From a virus, in IMG/VR virus record IMGVR_UViG_3300043772_002232, positions 1-53,499 of that record: 53,499 nt of DNA. One strand, 5' to 3'. Under the pieces are notes generated by a model. The model had not been told where the DNA came from. It searched no databases and was given only the letters and a program-made list of their open reading frames with translations. Of the stretch, positions 46,286-52,818 are shown piece after piece. The translations under genes were made by a program, and so were the position numbers. Each line of letters begins with the position of its first letter. The first letter of the stretch is position 1.

Positions 46286-46666
46286 TTAGTCATTTACCCT
46301 CTCTATATTAACCATTTTACCATCAGTAAACTTAGCTGAGAACTCAAACCAAGTTTCATTAACATTTGTGTAGAATCTAACATATCCGTGGTGATTAATT
46401 GTCTCAAGTCTTTCGTTAACTCTTCTTATACTTCCAAAAAGATTGAATATTCCAACTTCATTCATATATGGTCTTTCTTCCTTTGGGACTTCTTCCATTT
46501 CAAACCTATTAACTTTAACCTCGCCTTCATTGGTTATGTAAATTTCAGTTAATTCTCTGTCAAAATCCTTTGTCTGAAATTCGTGATTTTCACCAATTAG
46601 TTCCTTTTCTTCTTTTGTTATTGGAAGTAAATTTGTGTCAATAAATAAGTAATCGAACATTCCCAT
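46286..46666 (-). CDS. Conserved MGMFDY protein
   Basis: 126 residues. MGMFDYLFIDTNLLPITKEE is a distinctive opening I know from conserved hypothetical proteins of phages and bacteria. Then follow EFQTKDFDREL and IYITNEGEVKVNRFE, a mostly beta structure. Function unknown. TATCTTTG at 46680-46687 gives a leader of 13 nt. Confidence 0.75.
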   Translation of the reverse strand: MGMFDYLFIDTNLLPITKEEKELIGENHEFQTKDFDRELTEIYITNEGEVKVNRFEMEEVPKEERPYMNEVGIFNLFGSIRRVNERLETINHHGYVRFYTNVNETWFEFSAKFTDGKMVNIERVND

Positions 46667-46679
46667 ATCTTTTTTTTTA

Positions 46680-46687
46680 CAAAGATA
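46680..46687 (-). promoter_or_regulatory. TAnnTTTG promoter of MGMFDY gene
   Basis: TATCTTTG on the minus strand, 13 nt before ATG at 46666. Confidence 0.65.
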
Positions 46688-46711
46688 ATAAAATATTATG
46701 GTAAAAACAAC

Positions 46712-46718
46712 TATTTAT
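46712..46718 (+). promoter_or_regulatory. TATTTAT box before NENKL gene at 46723
   Basis: TATTTAT 4 nt before ATG. Confidence 0.5.
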
Positions 46719-46722
46719 CATT

Positions 46723-47040
46723 ATGAATTTTGAGATTAACGAAAACAAATTGGAAAAGGTTATCTTCAAGTATGTGGACAATAAAAACTATGTCATTAAA
46801 GAAACTGATAATGATTATTACTTTATAGAAAACGAAGAAGATGAATATGCTCAGATTAGAGTTAGAAAAAATAATATGTCATGTTTTATTTATAACGAAT
46901 TAACCGAAGAAATTGAATCGTTTTTTTCAATTGAATACCCTATGGTTAAAGATGTTTTAACGAGATATGTTGAGAATACCCTAAATATTGAGGTATCTAA
47001 CACCCGTACCTTTTGCATAATGAACCTACGAGTTGGTTGA
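46723..47040 (+). CDS. Paralog-family protein, 105 aa, NENKL
   Basis: It reads MNFEINENKLEKVIFKYVDN... and shares nearly all family positions with 44077, including FFSIEYPMVKDVLTRYVENTLNIEVS. The last 20 residues are unrelated. An 18-bp repeat flanks this end (46969-46986 and 47036-47053), so the C-terminus was probably replaced by a small duplication or insertion. Function unknown. Confidence 0.75.
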   Translation: MNFEINENKLEKVIFKYVDNKNYVIKETDNDYYFIENEEDEYAQIRVRKNNMSCFIYNELTEEIESFFSIEYPMVKDVLTRYVENTLNIEVSNTRTFCIMNLRVG

Positions 47041-47053
47041 GAATACCCTAAAT
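46969..47053 (+). repeat. 18-bp direct repeat around the end of the NENKL gene
   Basis: GTTGAGAATACCCTAAAT at 46969-46986 and again at 47036-47053. The second copy starts inside the stop-codon region of the gene. It marks a recent duplication or an inserted stretch of 67 bp. Confidence 0.7.
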
Positions 47054-47058
47054 TAAAC

Positions 47059-47065
47059 TATTTAT
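47059..47065 (+). promoter_or_regulatory. TATTTAT box before TENKL gene at 47070
   Basis: TATTTAT 4 nt before ATG; the same ACTATTTATCATT sequence precedes 46723. Confidence 0.5.
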
Positions 47066-47069
47066 CATT

Positions 47070-47438
47070 ATGAAATACCTAATCACAGAAAATAAATTAG
47101 AAAAGGTTGTCTTTAAATTTTTGGATGGTAAAGATTTAAAAATGATTAAGAAAAAAATTAAACATTATAGTGATATCACAAGTACTAGAATATTTTTTGT
47201 TTTAAATGAGTCTGATAAAACTTCTGAAATAACTTATGATGGTTGGAGTGGTAAACTTTTTATTAGTTCCGTTTTACGTGATGAGATTTTTAACTTCTTT
47301 TCTCTTGAGGAGGAGTATGATTCTGAAATAATAATTTCAGATTGGGTTCAATCAAAAATCAATAAGAAAATTGATATTTTTAAAGTACAATCATATCATC
47401 CCAATAGTTTTTCAGGAAGTATTTTTGAGATTGATTAA
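47070..47438 (+). CDS. Paralog-family protein, 122 aa, TENKL
   Basis: The tag is MKYLITENKLEKVVFKFLDG. The body (IKHYSDITSTRIFFVLNESD, then FNFFSLEEEYDSEIIISDWVQ) keeps the FFS and acidic-helix pattern of the family, with an insertion. It overlaps the convergent LQEQI gene by 4 nt. Function unknown. Confidence 0.7.
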   Translation: MKYLITENKLEKVVFKFLDGKDLKMIKKKIKHYSDITSTRIFFVLNESDKTSEITYDGWSGKLFISSVLRDEIFNFFSLEEEYDSEIIISDWVQSKINKKIDIFKVQSYHPNSFSGSIFEID

Positions 47439-47827
47439 AAAGTTTCTAATTCACCATCAAATTCATCACAGGATTTAACTTTTTTGTGATAAACATCCAC
47501 AGGAATATTTGTAAAGTTATAAGTATAATCCCAAGCGTCGTCCATTAATTTGTAATACATATCTTGGACTTTCATTGTTTGAGGCCAAAACTTGGTTCCG
47601 TAACCACCAATTACATAAAGAGTAACACTATAATGTTTGTATTTTGGTTGTCCTTCTAAAACTTCTCTATTGTCGGGATGTGTGACCTCAATCTTACATA
47701 CAGCATCTTTATTTGGTTCAAGAATGGTTTGATTTAATAATGTCTCAATTAGTCCTGACAAATCTTTTTTGGATTCGTTTAAAGACATCATTGATTTCAT
47801 TCTTGATATTTGTTCTTGTAGGTTCAT
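47435..47827 (-). CDS. Tagged protein, 130 aa, LQEQI class
   Basis: The tag is MNLQEQISRMKSMMSLNESK. Then a helical linker and a beta-rich domain (DAVCKIEVTHPDN, YKHYSVTLYVIGGYG). ATGA overlap with the upstream gene, which has nearly the same tag. Function unknown. Confidence 0.7.
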   Translation of the reverse strand: MNLQEQISRMKSMMSLNESKKDLSGLIETLLNQTILEPNKDAVCKIEVTHPDNREVLEGQPKYKHYSVTLYVIGGYGTKFWPQTMKVQDMYYKLMDDAWDYTYNFTNIPVDVYHKKVKSCDEFDGELETF

Positions 47828-48345
47828 CTATTTAAATAATTATCTATTATTTCTTGTACTTCAGGATTATCTCCTGTGTAAATTATATCAATAACATATT
47901 TGTGTAGTGGGTATATCTCATTTGTCATTACACGTTCTTCTAATTCGTTAAACTTTTCTTTATATTCTGAATCAGGGTCAATTCCATGATAATTAAATGG
48001 TTCTACTTTGTATTTTGTTTTTAGTTTGCTCTTATCAACAACAAACGTCATTCCAGTGTCTTCTAATTTTGAACCAACTCCTATACCAATTGTGTTATTT
48101 GGTTGCCAGTTCTTATCTCTTGTAAATGATATTGCGGTTTGAGTTTTAGTTTTTCGTAATCTATCATCATCCCTTAAATATTCTCCTGATGGTAGTGTTC
48201 CCCTTAATGAATCTGAATTAATAATATCTATTCCCCTACTTGTTGATGTCTTGTGGTATAATGGTGTTCCTTGTATATCTTCTAACTTTTCAGATATAAC
48301 CCCCATCATTGATTGTATTCTATTTATTTGTTCTTGTAGGTTCAT
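47824..48345 (-). CDS. Tagged ADP-ribosyltransferase-like protein
   Basis: 173 residues. The tag is MNLQEQINRIQSMMGVISEK. Then LYHKTSTSRGIDIINSDSLRG (H-Y and Arg-helix motif at about 28-48), TAISFTRDKNW at about 68 (STR/FTRD strand) and NELEERVMTNEI at about 135 (the Glu-rich site), finishing KYVIDIIY. This order is like phage and bacterial ART-fold toxins. If active it would modify a host protein or RNA; delivery in the virion is suggested by the tag. Not certain. Confidence 0.65.
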   Translation of the reverse strand: MNLQEQINRIQSMMGVISEKLEDIQGTPLYHKTSTSRGIDIINSDSLRGTLPSGEYLRDDDRLRKTKTQTAISFTRDKNWQPNNTIGIGVGSKLEDTGMTFVVDKSKLKTKYKVEPFNYHGIDPDSEYKEKFNELEERVMTNEIYPLHKYVIDIIYTGDNPEVQEIIDNYLNR

Positions 48346-48356
48346 TCCTTTTCAGA

Positions 48357-48965
48357 TTATTTTAAATTATTACTATCAGGTAAGTTTAAAAGAACGCCCT
48401 CATTTCTCGAAAGATAATTATCTATTATTCTAATTATTTCAGGGGTCATATTTGGTATATCAGATATTTCAAAATTAAAACCCCATAATGGATTATCTTC
48501 CATATCGTATATACCATTTTCAGGTGAGTAATATACAATATTGGTTGCGAAGTTATTTATGTCATTTGATATTGTGACATAATAGTCACCCATCTCTTGT
48601 TCGTTTTTAAATTGATAACCTAATATACCACAAACATCCTCAAAACGATATCCACCTTCATCCCATCTTGACATAATTAATATCTCTGATGGTATTGGTT
48701 GTCCTGTGATACCTATCTTTTCTTTCTTTGGTTTTCTTTGAATGATAACCGCGTGTTTACCTTGGTGATAATCTTCCCATTCGGATTTATCATCATTAAT
48801 ACACCATTGACAGAAACTTGCGTATTTTTGTAAAGCCTTATGTGTTAAAGGAACAACTACAATAATATTATCATCTTTGTAAAGTTCTACTCTTTCTTCT
48901 CTTGGAACTCTTACTTCATTAAGTTCTTCCCTTAATATTCTTCTTATGGTTTGTTGTAAGTTCAT
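48357..48965 (-). CDS. Tagged protein, 202 aa, WC-domain
   Basis: From ATG at 48965 the tag is MNLQQTIRRILREELNE, which joins the LQEQI and ILREE tag classes in one sequence. I reject the ATG at 49007 because a TATTTAT box (48972-48978, 6 nt before ATG) follows it. The body, KALQKYASFCQWCINDDKSEW, then GKHAVIIQRKPK, matches the A-x-x-YG-x-x-x-WC pattern of a conserved phage domain of unknown function. Confidence 0.7.
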   Translation of the reverse strand: MNLQQTIRRILREELNEVRVPREERVELYKDDNIIVVVPLTHKALQKYASFCQWCINDDKSEWEDYHQGKHAVIIQRKPKKEKIGITGQPIPSEILIMSRWDEGGYRFEDVCGILGYQFKNEQEMGDYYVTISNDINNFATNIVYYSPENGIYDMEDNPLWGFNFEISDIPNMTPEIIRIIDNYLSRNEGVLLNLPDSNNLK

Positions 48966-49026
48966 TACAATATAAATATCGTTATGGTAACTATTATACC
49001 GTAACAAATTGAGAAATTAATTTGTG

Positions 49027-49233
49027 TTATTTCTCTATAATGAATGGTACTGATGGGTTTGGTTGTAACATCGGATACATAACTTTAATTTTATCCAGTA
49101 ACCCATTTTTTTCCAAATAATTTAATTTGAATATACATTCTTTTATTAATGGTATTCTTTTAGACTTTCGTACATTCTTAATGTTAACATCACTTAGATA
49201 TTTTTTAATTATTTGTTTTACTCTTGGTGTCAT
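49027..49233 (-). CDS. Small basic protein, 68 aa
   Basis: It reads MTPRVKQIIKKYLSDVNIKN..., with a basic helix followed by KECIFKLNYLEKNGLLDKIK. The opening MTPRVKQIIKKYL recalls MTPEIIRIIDNYL, the C-terminal segment of the 202-residue protein, so it may be related. It overlaps the next gene by 4 nt (ATGA). Confidence 0.65.
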   Translation of the reverse strand: MTPRVKQIIKKYLSDVNIKNVRKSKRIPLIKECIFKLNYLEKNGLLDKIKVMYPMLQPNPSVPFIIEK

Positions 49234-49526
49234 ATGTCATTTTTCATTACTTTCCACTCACCCATTATTGTATCAGCTATTATATAACAAACCTCTTTGT
49301 TTGTATCCTTTGTTTTAAATGGTATTCTGTAACTACCATATTCACCCGATGTAAATAAACCCATTTCTATAGAGAATGTAAGACCCATTCCGTATTTGGG
49401 TATAATCACTTCGTTTATTAGTTTGGATAATGTTTTACAGAACTCCTCTCTATGTTTTTTGGTGTAGTCTGATTCACCCGTTTGTATAAAACAGGAATAG
49501 GTTGGATTGTTTCCATATATATTCAT
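49230..49526 (-). CDS. Hypothetical protein, 98 aa
   Basis: It reads MNIYGNNPTYSCFIQTGESD..., with a helical part (EEFCKTLSKLINEVIIPKYG) and a beta part (LTFSIEMGLFTSGEYGSYRI). ATGA overlap with the following basic gene. Not recognised. Confidence 0.65.
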   Translation of the reverse strand: MNIYGNNPTYSCFIQTGESDYTKKHREEFCKTLSKLINEVIIPKYGMGLTFSIEMGLFTSGEYGSYRIPFKTKDTNKEVCYIIADTIMGEWKVMKNDI

Positions 49527-49532
49527 ATTGTA

Positions 49533-50144
49533 TTAATTTAAAGAGTTGGGTAAGTATAGTAAAGTTGGATTCTTTTTTTGTACGTCAGGTACATCACCCT
49601 GTAATGACATATACTTATTAAACTCAAGAACATCAAATCTTTTGGTTATTAGATGAACTCCATTTTTGGTTGGGATGGTTGAGATTACTTTATCTCCTTC
49701 GGGTTTAATTGAATTTATTAATTTGGTGATTCTTGATATAACATTTTCATCCTTACTATCAATATCTACTATCCACCTTTTTTCGTATGTCTTAATCTGA
49801 CCAACAACGGAATCAAATAAACCTTTTTGATTATGACTTCCATTCTTAATTCTCTCCGCTAATGACATCATCATTTCCAAGGAAACATCCTTATGATTTT
49901 GTTTCTGAACGTGAATGTATGCTCTCGCTTTAAACATCTCACAGAGTTGTTTAATCTCATCATATCGTTTGTGTAAATATTCAATACTCTCAACACAATA
50001 GGTCTTGATGGTTCTTACCGACTGATGATTATCTCTTTCTCCTTCGGGTTGGTCCTTCTTTCTTTTCAAAATGTAGGTCATATAGAAATCACCTTCGTTA
50101 TCGAAGTTCAGTAATGGTTTTATAAGTTCAATGTTATCTATCAT
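49533..50144 (-). CDS. Phage primase-like protein
   Basis: 203 residues from ATG at 50144 (MIDNIELIKPLLNFDNEGDF). The longer start at 50189 would overlap the upstream gene, whose stop is 1 nt away. The conserved parts, RDNHQSVRTIKTYC, FKARAYIHVQKQNHKDVS and especially WIVDIDSKDENVI (DxD-like), resemble the phage family related to small archaeo-eukaryotic primases, where the acidic pair binds metal. IPTKNGVHLITKRFD supports a nucleotide-binding core. Assignment is moderate. Confidence 0.65.
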   Translation of the reverse strand: MIDNIELIKPLLNFDNEGDFYMTYILKRKKDQPEGERDNHQSVRTIKTYCVESIEYLHKRYDEIKQLCEMFKARAYIHVQKQNHKDVSLEMMMSLAERIKNGSHNQKGLFDSVVGQIKTYEKRWIVDIDSKDENVISRITKLINSIKPEGDKVISTIPTKNGVHLITKRFDVLEFNKYMSLQGDVPDVQKKNPTLLYLPNSLN

Positions 50145-50145
50145 C

Positions 50146-50328
50146 TTAATAACTCCAATATTCGTTTTGTATTTTTCTAACTTCTTCAATTCCTTCCATT
50201 ATTTTTTTAAATGCTGGTTCCAACTCTGAGTTATCACCATAAAATATATGACCATATTCTTCTATGTGATAATAGAAGTCAATTATTTCACTCATTTCCT
50301 CTTTTCTAATGTCTTTAATGTTCGGCAT
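50146..50328 (-). CDS. Small acidic protein, 60 aa
   Basis: It reads MPNIKDIRKEEMSEIIDFYY..., helical and acidic. It overlaps the phosphatase gene by 14 nt and sits 1 nt from the primase-like gene, so it belongs to the same operon. Not recognised. Confidence 0.6.
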   Translation of the reverse strand: MPNIKDIRKEEMSEIIDFYYHIEEYGHIFYGDNSELEPAFKKIMEGIEEVRKIQNEYWSY

Positions 50329-51073
50329 CCTTATTTACTTCTATGTTATCAATATTTTGTTCCAAGTTGTTTAGTATCTTAAATTCATTTGTTTCCTCAG
50401 TATAAACAATATAACTATTATTTTCAATCCAATCACCACAATTTAGATAATGTATTCCGTTAATAGTTTTATTTTCTGGTTTATGAATGTGTCCACAAAT
50501 TACTCCAATACAATTTCTTTTTTTAGCTTCATCAGCTAATTGATTTTCATAATTAGTAATAAACTTAACCGCATTCTTTACTTTATCTTTCGCCCACTTA
50601 CTTAATGATTTTCTATATCCAATAGATTTCAAAAACATATCGATTGTAATAGCTAATTCATATCCGAATGAACCTAACTTACCTAACCACTTTAATTTAA
50701 CAATACCATCGTATAAATCTCCGTGTGTTATGTAATAGTTGTTCCATACATACTCATCACAAATTTTAATGTTATTTCCAAATTTTATTGGAGTATAGTC
50801 TCTTAAAAAGTCATCGTGATTTCCTGTAATGTAAACCACTTCACATCCTTTCTTGGACATTGATAATATTCTTTTAATAACTGAAGTGTAGTCGTCAGTC
50901 CAAAAATGTCTTTTCTTTAATAACCAACCATCAATAAAGTCACCAACGATGAATAGTTTTTTAGGTTTATATTTCTTCAGTATTGTTAGTAGTTCTTTTG
51001 ATTTAGAACCTTTACTACCTAAATGCACATCTGAAATGAAAAGTGCATCTATTTTAATCTTTTTTGGTTTCAT
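50315..51073 (-). CDS. LpxH-like metallophosphoesterase
   Basis: 252 residues. All metal motifs are present: SDVHLGSKG (14-22), VGDFIDGW, TGNHDDF, ITHGDLYDG and CGHIHKPE. The order and the KRRHFW-type insert resemble UDP-2,3-diacylglucosamine hydrolases (LpxH2/LpxI-like relatives), which act in lipid A synthesis. The phage copy may act on lipid A intermediates or another nucleotide diphosphate. It overlaps the lipoprotein gene by 20 nt. Confidence 0.85.
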   Translation of the reverse strand: MKPKKIKIDALFISDVHLGSKGSKSKELLTILKKYKPKKLFIVGDFIDGWLLKKRHFWTDDYTSVIKRILSMSKKGCEVVYITGNHDDFLRDYTPIKFGNNIKICDEYVWNNYYITHGDLYDGIVKLKWLGKLGSFGYELAITIDMFLKSIGYRKSLSKWAKDKVKNAVKFITNYENQLADEAKKRNCIGVICGHIHKPENKTINGIHYLNCGDWIENNSYIVYTEETNEFKILNNLEQNIDNIEVNKDAEH

Positions 51074-51377
51074 TATCTTGAACTTTAAAGTTTGTAATTG
51101 GATAATCTAATTCTATTTCCCACCCCTTATGTCTTTTATGTACAAAGTATAGTAAGTTTTGAACCTTATCAGCGTGATTCAAATTGGTTAATTTAAAGGT
51201 CATTTCCTTAACATACTTTCCATTGTCGATTGAGTATTCAATTGCACTTAATGTCGCAACCGTGTCCTTCTCATATAGGATTGTATTGTCTATGGAATGA
51301 AATCCTGTCGTGTCAATCTTTTTGATTGATGTACACCCAATTAAGAGTGTTGATAGTAGTAATGTTAGTTTTTTCAT
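51054..51377 (-). CDS. Lipoprotein, 107 aa
   Basis: The signal sequence MKKLTLLLSTLLIGCTS ends in a lipobox (LIGC), so Cys15 would be lipidated. The mature domain is beta-rich (TLSAIEYSIDNGKYVKEMTF). It is overlapped by the LpxH-like gene, so both are probably expressed together. Surface exclusion is a possible role. Confidence 0.75.
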   Translation of the reverse strand: MKKLTLLLSTLLIGCTSIKKIDTTGFHSIDNTILYEKDTVATLSAIEYSIDNGKYVKEMTFKLTNLNHADKVQNLLYFVHKRHKGWEIELDYPITNFKVQDNETKKD

Positions 51378-51661
51378 ATTGTACCTTTACTTTTTAAATA
51401 ATCATCATATAATATTGCATCCTTCCAGAAATATCCTGAGTGTACTTTACCTATATCAAGTTGTGCTTCCCAATGATACACTTGACTATTTCTATTGATA
51501 GAAGTTATGGTTACATATTCAATCCCATATTCTTCTCTGTGCAAATCACATGCTTTTAGTTTGTCTCCTACGTTGAATAAGTACTTACTACTGATTGGAG
51601 TGTCTTTGGGTTTTGGTCTTCCCCTATCTCCACCTATTCTATTGTCTGTATATTGTCCCAT
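51374..51661 (-). CDS. Hypothetical protein, 95 aa
   Basis: The N-terminal 25 residues (MGQYTDNRIGGDRGRPKPKD) are Gly/Pro/Arg-rich and probably disordered. Then FNVGDKLKACDLHREEYGIEY looks like a small beta barrel, SH3-like, as in the protein at 8052 (GDRVCLL). ATGA overlap with the lipoprotein gene. Confidence 0.65.
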   Translation of the reverse strand: MGQYTDNRIGGDRGRPKPKDTPISSKYLFNVGDKLKACDLHREEYGIEYVTITSINRNSQVYHWEAQLDIGKVHSGYFWKDAILYDDYLKSKGTI

Positions 51662-52056
51662 TATCTTATTTGAAATTTAGTTACAACCCAATCAAAATCA
51701 TTGTAATCTGTTACCTTGAAGTAATAATGTCCACCTGTTCGTTCACATCTAAATTTTAATAACCACAAATCTGTATGTTTCAATTCTTCAATTATTTCTT
51801 CATTACCTGACCAACCATAAGTGTGGATTTCCAATAGTCCATTTTCATATTCAATCGCGTCCTTATAAGTCCAAATGGTTTTAATGTATTCAATTAGTTC
51901 ATCAAACTTTCCTTTTCCAAAAAACTTTCCTGTTTTCACTTCTATAATAGAACTATTGGCTGACCAATTTTTAATATAGTCTAATGCTTCTGGAGTCGGA
52001 TATCCTTCATTATCTATTAATGTTTTTGGGTAGTCCCAATGTACTATTGAGCTCAT
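51661..52056 (-). CDS. Hypothetical protein, 131 aa
   Basis: It reads MSSIVHWDYPKTLIDNEGYP..., rich in aromatic residues, with KFDELIEYIKTIWTYKDAIEY and a final beta part (CERTGGHYYFKVTDYNDF). Stop and start overlap the next gene at 51661 by one base. Not recognised. Confidence 0.65.
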   Translation of the reverse strand: MSSIVHWDYPKTLIDNEGYPTPEALDYIKNWSANSSIIEVKTGKFFGKGKFDELIEYIKTIWTYKDAIEYENGLLEIHTYGWSGNEEIIEELKHTDLWLLKFRCERTGGHYYFKVTDYNDFDWVVTKFQIR

Positions 52057-52057
52057 A

Positions 52058-52516
52058 TTAGTCTTGTTTGTTTAGTGAGTTGATAATGTAGTTAAAAAAT
52101 TCACTCATATCCATTTTATACTCAACATCTCCTTCTTTAAAAGTATCCCATTTTGTAGCCATAAACATAAGATTGATAACATCCTCCTCTGTGTATTTAT
52201 ACTTGGACATTTCCATAGCTTGTTGATGCCAATGGTCAGATTCAGATTGCCAATACTCCACATCTTTAACCATCTCTTCCTGACATTTAGTATAACCCTT
52301 GATATAACCCATAGGTGCTGCCGTAAAAAATGGATTATGTAGATTATCTTTATATTCCTCGTTAGCTAGTTTTTCTATTTCTTCCCTAGTTTTCATATTA
52401 GGGTTGTGTTTCACATTAGTATCAATTAAATTAAAATGTTTACATACTGCAGATGTTCTTTGATATTGACCACATTCACTACAAGTATAACCACCACCTA
52501 GTATTGGATTTTCCAT
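52058..52516 (-). CDS. Zinc-finger paralog 1 of tandem set, 152 aa
   Basis: GGGYTCSECGQYQRTSAVCKHF at residues 7-28 is a CxxC...CxxxH zinc knuckle. After NMKTREEIEKLANE, a helical region carries GYIKGYTKCQEEM and KYTEEDVINLMFMA and ends NSLNKQD. It shares the zinc part with 52819 and the helical part with both 52518 and 52819. Function unknown. Confidence 0.7.
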   Translation of the reverse strand: MENPILGGGYTCSECGQYQRTSAVCKHFNLIDTNVKHNPNMKTREEIEKLANEEYKDNLHNPFFTAAPMGYIKGYTKCQEEMVKDVEYWQSESDHWHQQAMEMSKYKYTEEDVINLMFMATKWDTFKEGDVEYKMDMSEFFNYIINSLNKQD

Positions 52517-52517
52517 A

Positions 52518-52817
52518 TTAATCTTTTTTGTTTAGTAATTGGATTATTTGATAATCATTATATTCAAATTCTTTTTCGGTTTCCCATTCAGATATTCTCG
52601 TCACCCTTATTCCTTCCCTTGCCATTTCTATTGCCTTTATAATATCTTCCTCTGTATATTTCTTATCTTTACCATCTTCCTGACATTTTTGATAACCAAT
52701 AATAAATCCATCACAAAATATATGTTCTTCTTCTTTTGTGGAGGTTATTAGGACAAACTTTTCAAGAGAATCCAAAGTATTCTTGGCGAGTATTTCAATT
52801 TCTTCTTGTGTTTTCAT
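52518..52817 (-). CDS. Paralog 2 of tandem set, without zinc part, 99 aa
   Basis: It reads MKTQEEIEILAKNTLDSLEK..., which corresponds to the middle of the flanking proteins. GYQKCQEDGKDKKYTEEDII and the end QLLNKKD align with them. This suggests the zinc module is optional. Function unknown. Confidence 0.7.
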   Translation of the reverse strand: MKTQEEIEILAKNTLDSLEKFVLITSTKEEEHIFCDGFIIGYQKCQEDGKDKKYTEEDIIKAIEMAREGIRVTRISEWETEKEFEYNDYQIIQLLNKKD

Positions 52818-52818
52818 A

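Noticed and set aside
5609-48978. Reading TATTTAT boxes as T4-type late promoters (TATAAATA)
   Set aside because: On the coding strand the boxes read TATTTAT, the reverse complement of the T4 sequence, so direct equivalence does not hold.
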